DNA from: Clostridiaceae bacterium
GTDB lineage: Bacteria; Bacillota; Clostridia; DSM-8532
Direction of reading: 5' to 3'
DNA: 19,263 nt
Assembly (NCBI GenBank): GCA_025361665.1
Contig: JANYKF010000112.1
Coordinates: forward strand, 1 to 19,263
Both the position numbers and the translations under genes were made by a program. The notes under the pieces were generated by a model. The model saw only the letters and a list, made by a program, of their open reading frames with translations. It searched no databases and was not told the origin of the DNA. Below, piece by piece: positions 1 to 8,746 of this stretch (the stretch's first letter is position 1; each line of letters opens with the position of its first letter).

Positions 1-1
1 C

Positions 2-1009
2 CTCGTCCTCCACGTCTTCCTCGTGGTCGATCTGGAAGATCTTGGAGCCGTGTTGCGCCGCGCGAAGGAAAAGCTTGCGCGGGGCATCATTCCGCTGTTT
101 CTGAGCAATGATTTGTCCATGGCCCAAATCACCGGCTCCACGAAAGCCAGCGGTTTGATTGGATTTCGGGATCGCAGCCGCTTTGTCCAGCTGGAAGATG
201 CCATTTATTACGACAACCTGACACGGAAATCGATCCCCGTCTATCGGATTCCGGAATTTGTGGAACAGTGCAGGATAGTCCGGCAGTGGTTTCTGGAAGG
301 GCTCATCAACACGGATGTGACCACGACGCAAGTCACCGCCCGTGAGGCGATGCAGCAGGGAAAGGCATTCGTCCATGTGCAGGCCCAGTCTCCCATCCAT
401 CAGATCCAATGGGAGAACGAAACCGGACGAAAACTGATTTCCGTTTCGTTCATTCCCGGCGTGAAGGAGACGCAATCCATGACAGGCGCCCTGACGGCCC
501 TTCCCGTCGGCTGCACGGATCCGGCCAGGGCCATGATGGTCATCAACCTGTTCATGACGGATGCAAAGCTCAAGAACCTTTTCACATGGGGCATTGAAGG
601 CAGGCATTACGTAAGGGTGAAGGACAATGTCATCAAATTGCCCGAAGGGGTCAAGTCTGCGGCGGACAACGGGTACAATCCGGGCAATTTCTGGCTCTTC
701 GGCAATGCATACCTGCTGGATGTCTGGGACAATGAGCCTTCGAACAAATGGAACCTGCTGCGCGTTTACTGCGACACCATGCCGAAATCGCCGCTGCTCG
801 GATTCGCCTACGACAGCTCTCCCGTGAAGCTGGAGGCGGCCGATCATGCAAATGTCATGAAGGAGCTCTTTCCCATGATGATCAACGGGGTGCTGGATAC
901 CGATGATGTCCTCGCCCGCATCGAACTCCGGGACAAGGCAGCCGGGGTCGATCGGATCTGTGCCGAAATCGATCGCCAGGTGACCGCGTGGAAGGCGGGC
1001 AAACAGTAG
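2..1009 (+). CDS. ABC transporter sugar-binding lipoprotein, DUF3502 type, C-terminal part (5' end outside window)
   Basis: This is the C-terminal two thirds of an extracellular solute-binding protein of the UgpB/LipO-like group, which captures oligosaccharides outside the membrane for an ABC importer. The frame is open to the window edge, so the start, lipoprotein signal and N-terminal lobe are missing. A GTG at 23 could serve as a start only if the gene were truncated. Recognisable family stretches are the central YYDNLTRKSIPVY segment, the FIPGVKETQSMTGALTALPVGC segment around 460-520, and the C-terminal DUF3502-like part with NPGNFWLFGNAYLLDVWDNE, ending in an arginine/lysine-rich helix. 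It converges on the response regulator gene, with 58 bases between the two stops. In related genomes YesMN pairs control such transporters, so this pair probably regulates it. I am confident of the family; the sugar is unknown. Confidence 0.85.
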   Translation, partial: LVLHVFLVVDLEDLGAVLRRAKEKLARGIIPLFLSNDLSMAQITGSTKASGLIGFRDRSRFVQLEDAIYYDNLTRKSIPVYRIPEFVEQCRIVRQWFLEGLINTDVTTTQVTAREAMQQGKAFVHVQAQSPIHQIQWENETGRKLISVSFIPGVKETQSMTGALTALPVGCTDPARAMMVINLFMTDAKLKNLFTWGIEGRHYVRVKDNVIKLPEGVKSAADNGYNPGNFWLFGNAYLLDVWDNEPSNKWNLLRVYCDTMPKSPLLGFAYDSSPVKLEAADHANVMKELFPMMINGVLDTDDVLARIELRDKAAGVDRICAEIDRQVTAWKAGKQ

Positions 1010-1067
1010 AGGGATGAAGTGCGGCAGGCGCTCGAAGGGGCGAGGGCCGCATGAAAGGCGCCAGACA

Positions 1068-2678
1068 TCACATTTGAAGCTTCCGGTGCTTCATGCGGTA
1101 TTCCTGGGGGGTCATGCCGGCGATGTTGCGGAACTGCCGCGCAAAATGCGAAAAATGGTTGTATCCGAGGCTGTGCGCGATGTCTGCGATACGGTCGTTC
1201 GATTCTTCAAGAAGCTTGCGGGCCATCGTCATGCGGCGGAAGATGATATGGTCCGAAAGCACAGTCCCGGTCTCTTTCTTGAAAACGCGGGACAGGTAGT
1301 CCGCATTGAAGTGGAGTGCATTGGCAATGTCCTCCCTGGAAAAATCCTGCAGGATATGGTTCTCGATGAAGTTCTTGACCTCCCGCACCATCGACGACTC
1401 GTTTCTGGACGTGTTGATGCAAGCTTCATGGACAGCGTCCAGCAGCCCGTTCGCCCAGATGTAGGCTTGCTGGGTCGAGTGGAACTGCGTCCCTTCGGAA
1501 AGCTTTTCCCGTGCCGGAAACACGGCACTCACCTGCAGGCCGGATTTGTGCAGGATGCTGTAGATCAGGCTGATGACACCGTAGCAGAAAGATTCCAGCA
1601 TTTCCTTCGAGGCCTGCCCTTCACTGATCCGGTCCAGAAATTCATGGATGCGCACCCGCAGGGTATCCATCCGCCCCGATTCCAGCAAGATGGTCCATTC
1701 GGCAAAATCCGGCGCTTTCAGCGTGCTGCCTGACAGCGAACGGAAATCGTGCAGCTGAAGGACGCTGTTCGGCTTTGTGATGTTCTCCTGTTCCAGCCGC
1801 AGCAGGTCCTTGTAGGCACCGGACACATCGGAAAGTCCCGCCGGCGCTGCGACATAACAGGACAAATGGCAGTTCAGGTGCGTGTTGCTGGCTTCGATGA
1901 ACCCTTCCGCATTTTTCAGGAGTCTGTTTAGCGGTTCCGACGCATCCGTCACATAAATGACGGCCATCTGGCTGTCATCCTGCAGCTGAAAGACGATGCC
2001 GCCACGATCGAGCATCAGGGACTCGGTGGCCACGTTGCGGACGGCAAACCGCATGACTTCCTTGTCGCGCAGATCCATCTCCTCAAGCCACTGCTCCACC
2101 TTGATGAAGACAAGGACGACCTGCTGGGAGGGCTCCACGGGAATATCCAGGGCACGGAACATTTCCTGGATACGGCGTGAATCCCCCGGCAGGCGACCTT
2201 CCAGGATGTCACGCCACAAATGGCTGATGAAGGTTGGCTTCTGCGTTTCCCACAGGTTTTTATATTCCCGGTAATTCTCGACCAGACGGGAGCGATCCAG
2301 TTCCTGCGTGCGCTCTTTGAGCAATTTCTGGACAACCCGCACCAGCTGCTGGTATTCGACGGGTTTCAGAAGGTACTCCGAACACCCGTATTGCAGGGCC
2401 TTGTGCGCGTATTGGAAGTTGGCGTGCCCGGTCAGGAAAATGGCCTGCGTGCCCGGAACGTGCACCTGCATCCACATCAGCAGATCAATGCCGCTCTTTC
2501 CAGGCATTTCAATGTCGCTGATGACGAGGTCGACCGATTCACGTGTCAGGATTTCCTCAGCTTCCATTGTGCTGCCGGCGGTCAGGACACGCGTGATGTC
2601 CAGGGACAGCCAGTCAATTCCTTGCGTGATGCCCATCACCGCATATTCTTCGTCATCCACGACCAGCAGAGTGAACAT
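1068..2678 (-). CDS. YesN-like response regulator with AraC-type DNA-binding domain
   Basis: This 536-residue cytoplasmic transcription factor is the probable partner of the adjacent histidine kinase. The receiver domain covers about residues 3-125, with acidic pocket D8/D9, phosphoacceptor D55 in LVISDIEMPG, T83 and K105. A long middle region (about 130-420) matches the poorly conserved linker of YesN proteins. Residues about 430-532 form the double helix-turn-helix AraC domain, with DIANALHFNADYLSRVFKKE as the first recognition unit and IADIAHSLGYNHFSHFARQF as the second. An AGGAGG at 2684-2689, seven bases before the ATG, supports the start. The gene follows the kinase on the same strand after a 57-bp tandem repeat, so the two are probably cotranscribed. 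All phosphorylation residues are present. Likely targets are sugar transport genes such as the convergent binding-protein gene; this is inference. Confidence 0.95.
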   Translation of the reverse strand: MFTLLVVDDEEYAVMGITQGIDWLSLDITRVLTAGSTMEAEEILTRESVDLVISDIEMPGKSGIDLLMWMQVHVPGTQAIFLTGHANFQYAHKALQYGCSEYLLKPVEYQQLVRVVQKLLKERTQELDRSRLVENYREYKNLWETQKPTFISHLWRDILEGRLPGDSRRIQEMFRALDIPVEPSQQVVLVFIKVEQWLEEMDLRDKEVMRFAVRNVATESLMLDRGGIVFQLQDDSQMAVIYVTDASEPLNRLLKNAEGFIEASNTHLNCHLSCYVAAPAGLSDVSGAYKDLLRLEQENITKPNSVLQLHDFRSLSGSTLKAPDFAEWTILLESGRMDTLRVRIHEFLDRISEGQASKEMLESFCYGVISLIYSILHKSGLQVSAVFPAREKLSEGTQFHSTQQAYIWANGLLDAVHEACINTSRNESSMVREVKNFIENHILQDFSREDIANALHFNADYLSRVFKKETGTVLSDHIIFRRMTMARKLLEESNDRIADIAHSLGYNHFSHFARQFRNIAGMTPQEYRMKHRKLQM

Positions 2679-2696
2679 GGGAACCTCCTATCGGTA

Positions 2697-2805
2697 CTTT
2701 GTGCCGTCGCCATCTTCCAGCGCCAGCGTGAATGCGTGACCTGCCCGTAGGACCTTTGTGCCGTCGCCATCTTCCAGCGCCAGCGTGAATGCGTGACCTG
2801 CCCGT
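2697..2805. repeat. Two-copy 57-bp tandem repeat between kinase and regulator genes
   Basis: Two direct copies with a period of 57 bp lie at 2697-2748 and 2754-2805. The 52-bp cores are identical by eye, and only the 5-bp junctions differ. On the minus strand the period is exactly 19 codons, in the same frame as the kinase. The kinase frame continues from its TAA at 2814-2816 through 41 sense codons, containing a 19-residue peptide twice (AGHAFTLALEDGDGTK core), to a TAG at 2688-2690. That TAG overlaps the ribosome binding site of the response regulator. Whether this is a former C-terminal extension or non-coding DNA cannot be decided from the sequence. Confidence 0.95.
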
Positions 2806-2813
2806 CGGGGTTT

Positions 2814-4613
2814 TTACGGGTCGGCTGTTTTGGCGGACATATTTGACGGAAAGGACTGATGTGAAGAAAGCCGAATCAGGATGCAGGCACCGCTCCCGGG
2901 ACGGTTTGTCAGGTGCAGGGAGGCGGTTGTTCCGTACATCATGCCAAGGCGGCTTTGCACATTCCAGATGCCGATATGGCTTGATGAACCCGTGCGGATG
3001 AATTCCGGATCTGAAAAAGCCTCCAGCTGCGCTTCCGTGAATCCCTTCCCATTGTCGGAAATGCGTATCACATAATCTTCATCACCGCCGAATGCATCCG
3101 GTTCGGTTTCCACCCAAATCTCCAGACCTTTCACCGGATCCGAAAACCCGTGCACGATGGCATTTTCCACAAAAGGCTGAATGATGAGCGGGGGGATGAG
3201 AGACAGTTCAAAACGGGGATCTGTCCGGATGGTGAAATTCAGGCGTTTCGTAAAACGCAGCTTCTGGATTTCAAGATAGTCCTGCACGAAGGCCAGCTCG
3301 TTCCGCAGTTCGGTCAGGCCTTCTCCGGAAATCATGATGTAGCGGAAATAGCGGGAAAGCAGCAAGGCCATTTTCTGAATGGTCTGGTAATCACGGATGG
3401 CGGAAAGGCTGTAGATGATATTGAGGCTGTTGGCGAAAAAGTGTGGATTGATCTGCAGCTGCATGCTGCGGAGCTCCGCCTTCTTCATTTCGATTTCCGC
3501 CTGCTGCGTCTGCAGCTGCCGTTCATACACGTCAATCCGCAGTGTCTCAATCTGGAGCACCATTTCGTTGAAGCTGCGGATGACGAACCGGATTTCCTCC
3601 GCGCCGATCTCCGGGAGGATCACCCTCATATTGCCCCGGCTGATGGCGCCCATGCCCCTTGTCAGGCTGTGTATGGGCCTGATGATGATGCGCTGCAGAT
3701 AGGCAAGGTACAGGATGAACAGGATGATCATCCCCAAAGGCAGGATGAAAATCATGATTTGGAAGGAGGGCAGATTGTTGAGAAGGGTTCGTTCCTCGAT
3801 CGCCTCAATGTAGTACAGGTCTGTTTTTCTTGATTTTTCCGCAATGAGTAGGTATCGAAGGGTGCTGCCGGGTGCCATGACCGTCCGCGGCGATCCTTCG
3901 AAAAAATTCTCGGCAAGATCGACCAACCTGTTCAGGTCTTTCAGGTTTTTCGTGCCGATATAGGTAAGCCGGTCTCCGGAGATGACGATCATGCCCCGGC
4001 TGGAATCGGCATCGGAAAAGCTTTTGGCACTCAGCAGCCTGTTCAGGTCCACCCAGGCGCCCATATAGCTGCCGGCTCCGTCGGAACTCATGCACATCAA
4101 GCCCGGCACGCCATTCAAGTAGGATATCTGCCAATGGCTGGTCGTGAATACGGCACTGGATATCTGGACGGAAGCCCGCAGCACGTTGTCGATATCCGGG
4201 ATTTTCCGGGCCATGTTGGAGGAGAAGGAAACAACGCCTTCATTGCTTTGCGCATAGACAAACAGGATATCCGCGTAGCTGTAGGAGTTGATGTCGCGGC
4301 TAAGCTGGAGGAACAGGTTGCTTGCGCTGAGATAATAGGCGTCGCTGTCCTTCGGGGCGTTGCTGAAACTGCGGATGTCGGCATTCTCCGCAGTATGGTT
4401 CAAAGTCCGGATGAGGTAGTTCTGGATTTCCGAGAGGGCATCATCCTGTTTTTCCACATATCTCGGCAGGAGGTCCCGATAAGACTGGACCACCTGGTTG
4501 CGCACCACTTTCATGGCGTACCAATTGTTGTAAAACAACAATGCAACGAGCAGGGAAACGATGACAATCAGCAGCAGGGATATGCTGAAACTCAGGTTTT
4601 TTGTGAAACGCAT
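2814..4613 (-). CDS. YesM-like sensor histidine kinase
   Basis: This membrane sensor kinase pairs with the downstream YesN-like regulator. It is 599 residues from the chosen start. Membrane segment 1 is at about residues 8-30, followed by an extracellular sensing region to about 284, membrane segment 2 at about 285-307 and a HAMP linker at about 308-357. The His_kinase domain has H391 in QINPHFFANSLNIIYSL. The ATPase domain has the N-box VENAIVHG at 482-489 and DNGKGF at 520-525. A longer start at 4652 is possible, but the promoter puts the transcript start almost on that codon. GGAG at 4620-4623 is well spaced for the ATG at 4613, so I chose 4613. The ligand is unknown; in this family sugars or cell-wall stress are usual. 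The protein ends with a polar tail after the kinase fold, and the same frame stays open for 41 codons after the stop. Confidence 0.93.
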   Translation of the reverse strand: MRFTKNLSFSISLLLIVIVSLLVALLFYNNWYAMKVVRNQVVQSYRDLLPRYVEKQDDALSEIQNYLIRTLNHTAENADIRSFSNAPKDSDAYYLSASNLFLQLSRDINSYSYADILFVYAQSNEGVVSFSSNMARKIPDIDNVLRASVQISSAVFTTSHWQISYLNGVPGLMCMSSDGAGSYMGAWVDLNRLLSAKSFSDADSSRGMIVISGDRLTYIGTKNLKDLNRLVDLAENFFEGSPRTVMAPGSTLRYLLIAEKSRKTDLYYIEAIEERTLLNNLPSFQIMIFILPLGMIILFILYLAYLQRIIIRPIHSLTRGMGAISRGNMRVILPEIGAEEIRFVIRSFNEMVLQIETLRIDVYERQLQTQQAEIEMKKAELRSMQLQINPHFFANSLNIIYSLSAIRDYQTIQKMALLLSRYFRYIMISGEGLTELRNELAFVQDYLEIQKLRFTKRLNFTIRTDPRFELSLIPPLIIQPFVENAIVHGFSDPVKGLEIWVETEPDAFGGDEDYVIRISDNGKGFTEAQLEAFSDPEFIRTGSSSHIGIWNVQSRLGMMYGTTASLHLTNRPGSGACILIRLSSHQSFPSNMSAKTADP

Positions 4614-4633
4614 GCCTTTCTCCGGTGTCATTA

Positions 4634-4666
4634 TGATATAATCGCTTTGCAAAGGTCATTATATCA
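4634..4666. promoter_or_regulatory. Nested inverted repeat with face-to-face extended -10 promoters
   Basis: The motif TGATATAAT occurs at 4634-4642 on the plus strand and again at 4658-4666 on the minus strand. Each is an extended -10 element (TG-N-TATAAT). Between them lies the perfect palindrome CTTTGCAAAG at 4645-4654. The plus element points to the nitroreductase gene and the minus element to the kinase gene. Predicted transcript starts fall at about 4649-4651, on the palindrome, giving leaders of roughly 40 bases each. No good -35 boxes are seen, which fits extended -10 promoters. A single protein bound at the palindrome could control both directions; that is inference. Confidence 0.6.
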
Positions 4667-4691
4667 CGTACGTTCGCAAGGGAGAAATGAT

Positions 4692-5168
4692 ATGGATTTT
4701 CAGGACATCATTGCCGCGCGCCGGTCCATTCGTGCCTACAAACCCGATGCGGTGCCGGAAAGCGCGATGGCGAAAATGAAGCAGGCCATCCAGCTCGCAC
4801 CCACCGGCAACAACGGGCAGCCATTCAAGGCAGTCTTCGTCCGCAATGCCTCCCTGCGCAGGCAAATCGCGGAAAAAGCCTGTCATCAGGCTTTCATCGC
4901 TGGCGCACCGATCATTGCCGTCATGTTTTGCAAAGAGGATCATGAATTTGACGCCGCCATCGTGACCGATCACCTGGTGCTGGCGGCTACTGCGGAAGGG
5001 CTGGGCTCATGCTGGGTTGGCTGGTTCGAACGGGATGCCGTGAAGGCACTGGTTGCATCTCCGGAAGGGATGTCACCCTGCATCCTGGTGCCTATCGGCT
5101 ACGCGGCGGAAGCACCTGCGCCCCGTCCCAGAAAATCGCTTGAAACATTGATTGAAGTCGTTGATTAA
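4692..5168 (+). CDS. Nitroreductase family FMN-dependent oxidoreductase
   Basis: This 158-residue protein of the nitroreductase fold reduces nitro, quinone or enone compounds with NAD(P)H and bound FMN, normally as a dimer in the cytoplasm. Family marks are the N-terminal RRSIRAY (residues 9-15, phosphate-binding arginines), the APTGNNGQPF stretch (FMN-side loop), DHLVLAATAEGLGSCWVGWF in the centre, and LVPIGYAAEAPAPRPRKSLE near the C-terminus. It is at the short end of the family (about 160-170 residues) but appears complete. GGGAG at 4680-4684, seven bases before ATG 4692, supports the start. The open frame extends much further upstream, but only as antisense to the kinase gene. The DivIC-like gene follows after 14 bases, so the two are probably one transcript. 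The substrate cannot be inferred. Confidence 0.92.
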   Translation: MDFQDIIAARRSIRAYKPDAVPESAMAKMKQAIQLAPTGNNGQPFKAVFVRNASLRRQIAEKACHQAFIAGAPIIAVMFCKEDHEFDAAIVTDHLVLAATAEGLGSCWVGWFERDAVKALVASPEGMSPCILVPIGYAAEAPAPRPRKSLETLIEVVD

Positions 5169-5182
5169 CAGGGATATAGTAG

Positions 5183-5629
5183 ATGGTAGAGATTACAAAA
5201 GAGAAACGAGTGATGCAGATGAATCGTTCAACCAGATCTGAAATGGCGATCATGAACGGAAAGCAGAAGAAGGCATCCGGGAATCCGGTTTTGCCGATCC
5301 GTCGCGCGGAGGCCGGAGGCACCGTTGTCGGTTCGGATGTGCAGACGCATATCGTACGACGGGTTCCCGCCTTTTGGATTTACGAGCTGCTGATGGTTCT
5401 AGCTGTTTACACGGCGGTAACCTGTGTAAAACAGGAAACACAAATCCAGACCGTTCGGAGGGCCATGTCGGAAATCCAGGTGAAGATCGATCGGGAAACG
5501 AAAAGCAATACGCAGCTGCAGGAACAGAAGGTGGAAATTACCTCGGATGACAGCATCGAGCAGATTGCACGCGCGAAACTCGGCTACGTGAAAGACGGCG
5601 AGCGCATTTTCGTGGATTCGAACAAATAG
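5183..5629 (+). CDS. Septum formation initiator protein, DivIC/FtsL-like
   Basis: This 148-residue, single-pass membrane protein belongs to the septum initiator family, which joins the FtsB/DivIC-FtsL-DivIB complex of the cell-division machinery. A basic cytoplasmic tail (about residues 1-60) is followed by one membrane segment at about 64-82 and an extracellular coiled coil at about 85-118. It ends in the family motif SIEQIARAKLGYVKDGERIF at 124-143, typical of DivIC. The start at 5183 has GGGA at 5171-5174; internal ATGs at 5213 and 5219 are alternatives. It lies 14 bases after the nitroreductase gene, an unusual neighbour for a division gene. Its last codons and TAG stop form the first copy of a 29-bp tandem repeat. 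The choice between divIC and ftsL is uncertain, so no symbol is given. Confidence 0.85.
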   Translation: MVEITKEKRVMQMNRSTRSEMAIMNGKQKKASGNPVLPIRRAEAGGTVVGSDVQTHIVRRVPAFWIYELLMVLAVYTAVTCVKQETQIQTVRRAMSEIQVKIDRETKSNTQLQEQKVEITSDDSIEQIARAKLGYVKDGERIFVDSNK

Positions 5630-5725
5630 GGCGGCACGGTCATAATTCGAACAAATAGGGCGGCACGGTCATAATTCGAGCAAATAGGGCGGCACGGTCA
5701 TAATTCGAGCAAATAAGGCGGCACG
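5616..5725. repeat. 29-bp tandem repeat, four copies, overlapping the divIC-like gene end
   Basis: Copies begin at 5616, 5645, 5674 and 5703, giving a period of 29 bp; the last is cut to about 23 bp. The first copy contains the last codons of the DivIC-like gene and its TAG stop. Later copies carry small changes (GAACAA to GAGCAA, and TAG to TAA in the last). As 29 is not a multiple of three and every copy has a stop, the array is not coding. It lies between the gene end and the terminator at 5751. Confidence 0.97.
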
Positions 5726-5750
5726 CAAGGTAAAGGGCCATATCAGATGG

Positions 5751-5786
5751 AAAGGGGGCTGTCTCGCAAGAGACAGCCCCCTTTTT
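5751..5786 (+). terminator. Strong intrinsic terminator after the nitroreductase-divIC-like genes
   Basis: A perfect 15-bp stem pairs 5751-5765 (AAAGGGGGCTGTCTC) with 5770-5784. It is closed by a GCAA tetraloop of the GNRA type and ends in a run of five T. It lies between convergent genes. On the minus strand, after glutaminyl-tRNA synthetase, the same stem is followed by only three T, so it may stop transcripts from both sides but is stronger for the plus strand. Confidence 0.92.
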
Positions 5787-5826
5787 GGCCATGTTTGGTC
5801 TTTTTGATCTGGTTTACCGCCCGGGA

Positions 5827-7497
5827 TTATTTCCCGGAAATCTTGGCCCAAGTGTCTTTGAGCGTGACGGTCCTGTTGAAGACCGTTTTCCCGTCGTCTG
5901 CCTGCCGCGGATCCACGCAGTAGTAGCCCATGCGCAGGAACTGAAAACGGTCGCCCGGTTTCGCGTCCTTGAGGAAAGGTTCTGCTTTGGCCGAAGCCAG
6001 CACTTTCAAGGAGTCCGGGTTCAGATTCGCCTTGTAATCGCCGTCTTCCGGGTTCTCCACCGAGAAGAGCATGTCATACAGGCGAACTTCCGCATCCACC
6101 GCATGGGCTGCACTCACCCAGTGAATGGTGCCTTTCACCTTCCGCCCGTCGGGTGACTCTCCGCCGCGGGAGGCAGGATCATAGGTGCCGTGGACAACTG
6201 TGGTATTCCCGTCGGCATCGGACTCGTAACCGGTGCATTTCACGAAATACGCACTCTTCAGACGCACTTCGCCTTCCGGCTTCAGGCGGAAATATTTCGG
6301 CGGCGGACTCACCATGAAATCTTCCCGTTCAATCCAGAGTTCCCTTGAGAACGGGACCTTCCTGGAACCGGCCTCTGGCAGTTCGGGATTGTTTTCAAGG
6401 GAGAACTCCTCCACAAGCCCCTCCGGATAATTGTCGATGACGAGTCTGACGGGGTCGGTGACCGTCATGACGCGCATGGCGGTCCTGTTGAGATTCTCGC
6501 GCACGCAATGCTCCAGCAGGCCCCAATCCACCACGCTGTTTGTTTTGGAAACGCCGATGCGGTCCACGAAGTCGCGGATGGCGGCGGCCGGGAAACCGCG
6601 GCGGCGAAGGCCGCAGAGCGTCGGCAGGCGCGGATCGTCCCAACCGTGCACATAATCCTTTTCCACCAGTTCACGCAGCTTGCGCTTGCTCATCACGGTG
6701 TGGTTGATGTTCAAACGCGAGAATTCGAACTGGCGGGGGGGATCCTTGATCTCACATTGTTCCAGAACCCAGTTATAGAGCGGTCTGTGGTCTTCATATT
6801 CGATGGAGCACAGCGAGTGGGTGACCCCTTCGACGGCATCCTGGAGCGGATGGGCGAAATCATACATCGGGTAGATGCACCAGGTGTGGCCAAGGCGGTG
6901 ATGATGGTCCTTCTTGATGCGGAACATGGCCGGATCCCGCATATTGATGTTTGGCGAGGCCATGTCGATTTTGGCACGGAGGATTTTTTCACCGGGCTCA
7001 AATACCCCTTCCCGCATTTTCTCGAACAGGCCAAGGTTTTCCTCCACGGAACGATTCCGCCAGGGGCTCTCCTTGCCGGGCTGGATGAGTGTGCCGCGGT
7101 GTTCGCGGATTTCATCCGGCGTGAGATCGTCGACATACGCTATGCCCTTCTTGATGCACAGGACGGCATATTCATAGATCTTTTCGCTGTAGTCGGAACC
7201 GTAGAAGAGACGGTCTTCCCAGTCGAACCCGAGCCAGCGGATGTCTTCCATGATGGCATCCACATATTCGACATCCTCTTTGGCGGGATTTGTGTCGTCG
7301 AAACGCAGGTTGCACAGACCGCCATATTTCTCGGCGATCCCGAAATCGATGCAGAGCGCCTTCGTGTGTCCGATGTGCAGATATCCGTTCGGTTCGGGTG
7401 GAAAACGGGTATGGACCTTTTTTGTTAGCCCGCTCGCCAAGTCCGCTTCCACAGCTTCTTCTATGAAATTCTTCTGACGCCGTTCCATTTCTTCCAT
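5827..7497 (-). CDS. glnS: Glutaminyl-tRNA synthetase
   Basis: This class I aminoacyl-tRNA synthetase charges tRNA-Gln with glutamine in the cytoplasm. It is 556 residues from the chosen start, the usual length for bacterial GlnRS. The signature HIGH is at residues 41-44 in [15 protein letters not shown], and the second ATP motif is MSKRK at 269-273. [10 protein letters not shown] and the catalytic-domain stretch [24 protein letters not shown] are also typical of GlnRS. The C-terminal half is the anticodon-binding beta-barrel region. GGAGG eight bases before the ATG at 7497 supports this start; the ATG at 7512 lies in that ribosome binding site and is less likely. Having glnS means the organism need not rely only on the GatCAB amidation route for Gln-tRNA. 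The gene lies about 67 bases after the GH172 gene on the same strand. Confidence 0.96.
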   Translation of the reverse strand: MEEMERRQKNFIEEAVEADLASGLTKKVHTRFPPEPNGYLHIGHTKALCIDFGIAEKYGGLCNLRFDDTNPAKEDVEYVDAIMEDIRWLGFDWEDRLFYGSDYSEKIYEYAVLCIKKGIAYVDDLTPDEIREHRGTLIQPGKESPWRNRSVEENLGLFEKMREGVFEPGEKILRAKIDMASPNINMRDPAMFRIKKDHHHRLGHTWCIYPMYDFAHPLQDAVEGVTHSLCSIEYEDHRPLYNWVLEQCEIKDPPRQFEFSRLNINHTVMSKRKLRELVEKDYVHGWDDPRLPTLCGLRRRGFPAAAIRDFVDRIGVSKTNSVVDWGLLEHCVRENLNRTAMRVMTVTDPVRLVIDNYPEGLVEEFSLENNPELPEAGSRKVPFSRELWIEREDFMVSPPPKYFRLKPEGEVRLKSAYFVKCTGYESDADGNTTVVHGTYDPASRGGESPDGRKVKGTIHWVSAAHAVDAEVRLYDMLFSVENPEDGDYKANLNPDSLKVLASAKAEPFLKDAKPGDRFQFLRMGYYCVDPRQADDGKTVFNRTVTLKDTWAKISGK

Positions 7498-7564
7498 GTC
7501 GGTTTCCTCCATGGCTTTCCGGCGCGTACAACCTTCAGGGGGTTGCCGGACCGGAGCCCGATTG

Positions 7565-8647
7565 CTAGATCACGTCCAGTACTTCCTTGCACGGCAGTTC
7601 CGGGAATGGCAGGGTTGGCAGGGACTGGTACCAGAATGCGACGGAAGCGATATCGTCCCGAAGCGGAAGATATTTTCCGCCAGCCCGCCAGCCGAGGGCC
7701 TGAATGGTCACTTTCAAGTCGTTTTCGAAACGAATGGGGTCGGCAATATGCCAGCGATACATGCCGAACCTTGTCTGGGACTGATAGACGCCATCCGGTC
7801 GGATGACCTGGTGCAGGCCGGCATACGGCGTTGTGAACGTCTGATACTGGTGTGTTTCCTGATTTTCGAAATTGTAGGAGCCACAGAAGTAGTCTTCCGT
7901 GCCCGTGCCGCAGATTGTGGGAAATTCCTCGTCTCCATCCATGAAAAACTTGATTTCGCCCTCGCCCCACCAGCCATTGTTATTGACGCCCCAGGCCAGA
8001 TAGGTTCCGACATAATGCCCGTGGCCGTGAACGCCGTCGAGAATGGTGTAGTCTTCCTTGTGCGGAAGTGGATTCACCCGGTTGAACCTGGCATGAAAAT
8101 AGGCACAGTATTCCGGTACATCAGTCAACGTATAGTTGACCTGGTAATACAGCACCATGTCCCGTTCAGAGCCATTGGTCAGCGTGATGAGGCAGTGCTT
8201 TTGGAAAGGCATTTCCCAGTAGCAGTTGAAGGCGCTTCCGGGATTCACGCAGACTGCCAGGGACGAGAGCTGTGCGTACTTTCCCCATCCGCTTGCAAAG
8301 AAATCCCCAACCGGGCATTCGACGGAGGGTTGCTCCTGTCCATCCCAATAGATTCTCAGGATATTTGTCCGCCATTCGCCTGCAGGGGTCATCCAGATTT
8401 GCTGGATTGCGCCGGGTCCTTCGATATCCGCAATCGTAAAGACTTGGCCGGGCTTGATGACAACGGAAGGAGAGATTTTCCATCCGCGGCCGAGGTCCTT
8501 CGCGCAATTGGCACCGGTACCCTCTGTGGCCATTCCACCCATTCCCTTTTTCCCGTCGAAATTCTCAGGACTGATGGACCGTGTTTTTGCACGGGACAGT
8601 CTGGACAAATTCCCCATGTTCATGCCGAGTCCGCTGAATGCCTCCAT
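7565..8647 (-). CDS. DUF2961 / glycoside hydrolase family 172 protein
   Basis: This 360-residue protein has the full DUF2961 fold, now classed as GH172. Characterised members cut alpha-D-fructofuranosides, alpha-D-arabinofuranosides or difructose anhydride, usually as trimers or larger rings of jelly-roll domains. Family marks are [10 protein letters not shown] near residue 29-38, [11 protein letters not shown] at 77-87, [14 protein letters not shown] at 226-239 and the GTGTEDYF motif at 247-254. The glutamates in these last two motifs are the likely catalytic pair, by family knowledge. No signal peptide is seen, so it probably acts inside the cell on imported sugars. AGGAGG at 8655-8660 fixes the start at 8647 rather than the upstream ATG at 8674. 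It is divergent from the GH99-like gene with about 100 bases between them, suggesting shared control. The substrate is not deducible. Confidence 0.9.
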   Translation of the reverse strand: MEAFSGLGMNMGNLSRLSRAKTRSISPENFDGKKGMGGMATEGTGANCAKDLGRGWKISPSVVIKPGQVFTIADIEGPGAIQQIWMTPAGEWRTNILRIYWDGQEQPSVECPVGDFFASGWGKYAQLSSLAVCVNPGSAFNCYWEMPFQKHCLITLTNGSERDMVLYYQVNYTLTDVPEYCAYFHARFNRVNPLPHKEDYTILDGVHGHGHYVGTYLAWGVNNNGWWGEGEIKFFMDGDEEFPTICGTGTEDYFCGSYNFENQETHQYQTFTTPYAGLHQVIRPDGVYQSQTRFGMYRWHIADPIRFENDLKVTIQALGWRAGGKYLPLRDDIASVAFWYQSLPTLPFPELPCKEVLDVI

Positions 8648-8746
8648 GGTGATTCCTCCTGAAGCGTTTTGCATGTATATGCCTTATCATGGTATCATCA
8701 TTTCGTGAAAATATGAAGGGATTCGCCAATTGAAAGGGAAATGAGC

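Noticed and set aside
1010..1067. Terminator between the binding protein and regulator genes
   Set aside because: Short GC-rich complementary stretches exist, but there is no clean stem and no T run on either strand.
7496..8662. 388-codon open frame on the plus strand
   Set aside because: It lies opposite the GH172 gene, has no family resemblance and no ribosome binding site; it reflects the codon pattern of the real gene.
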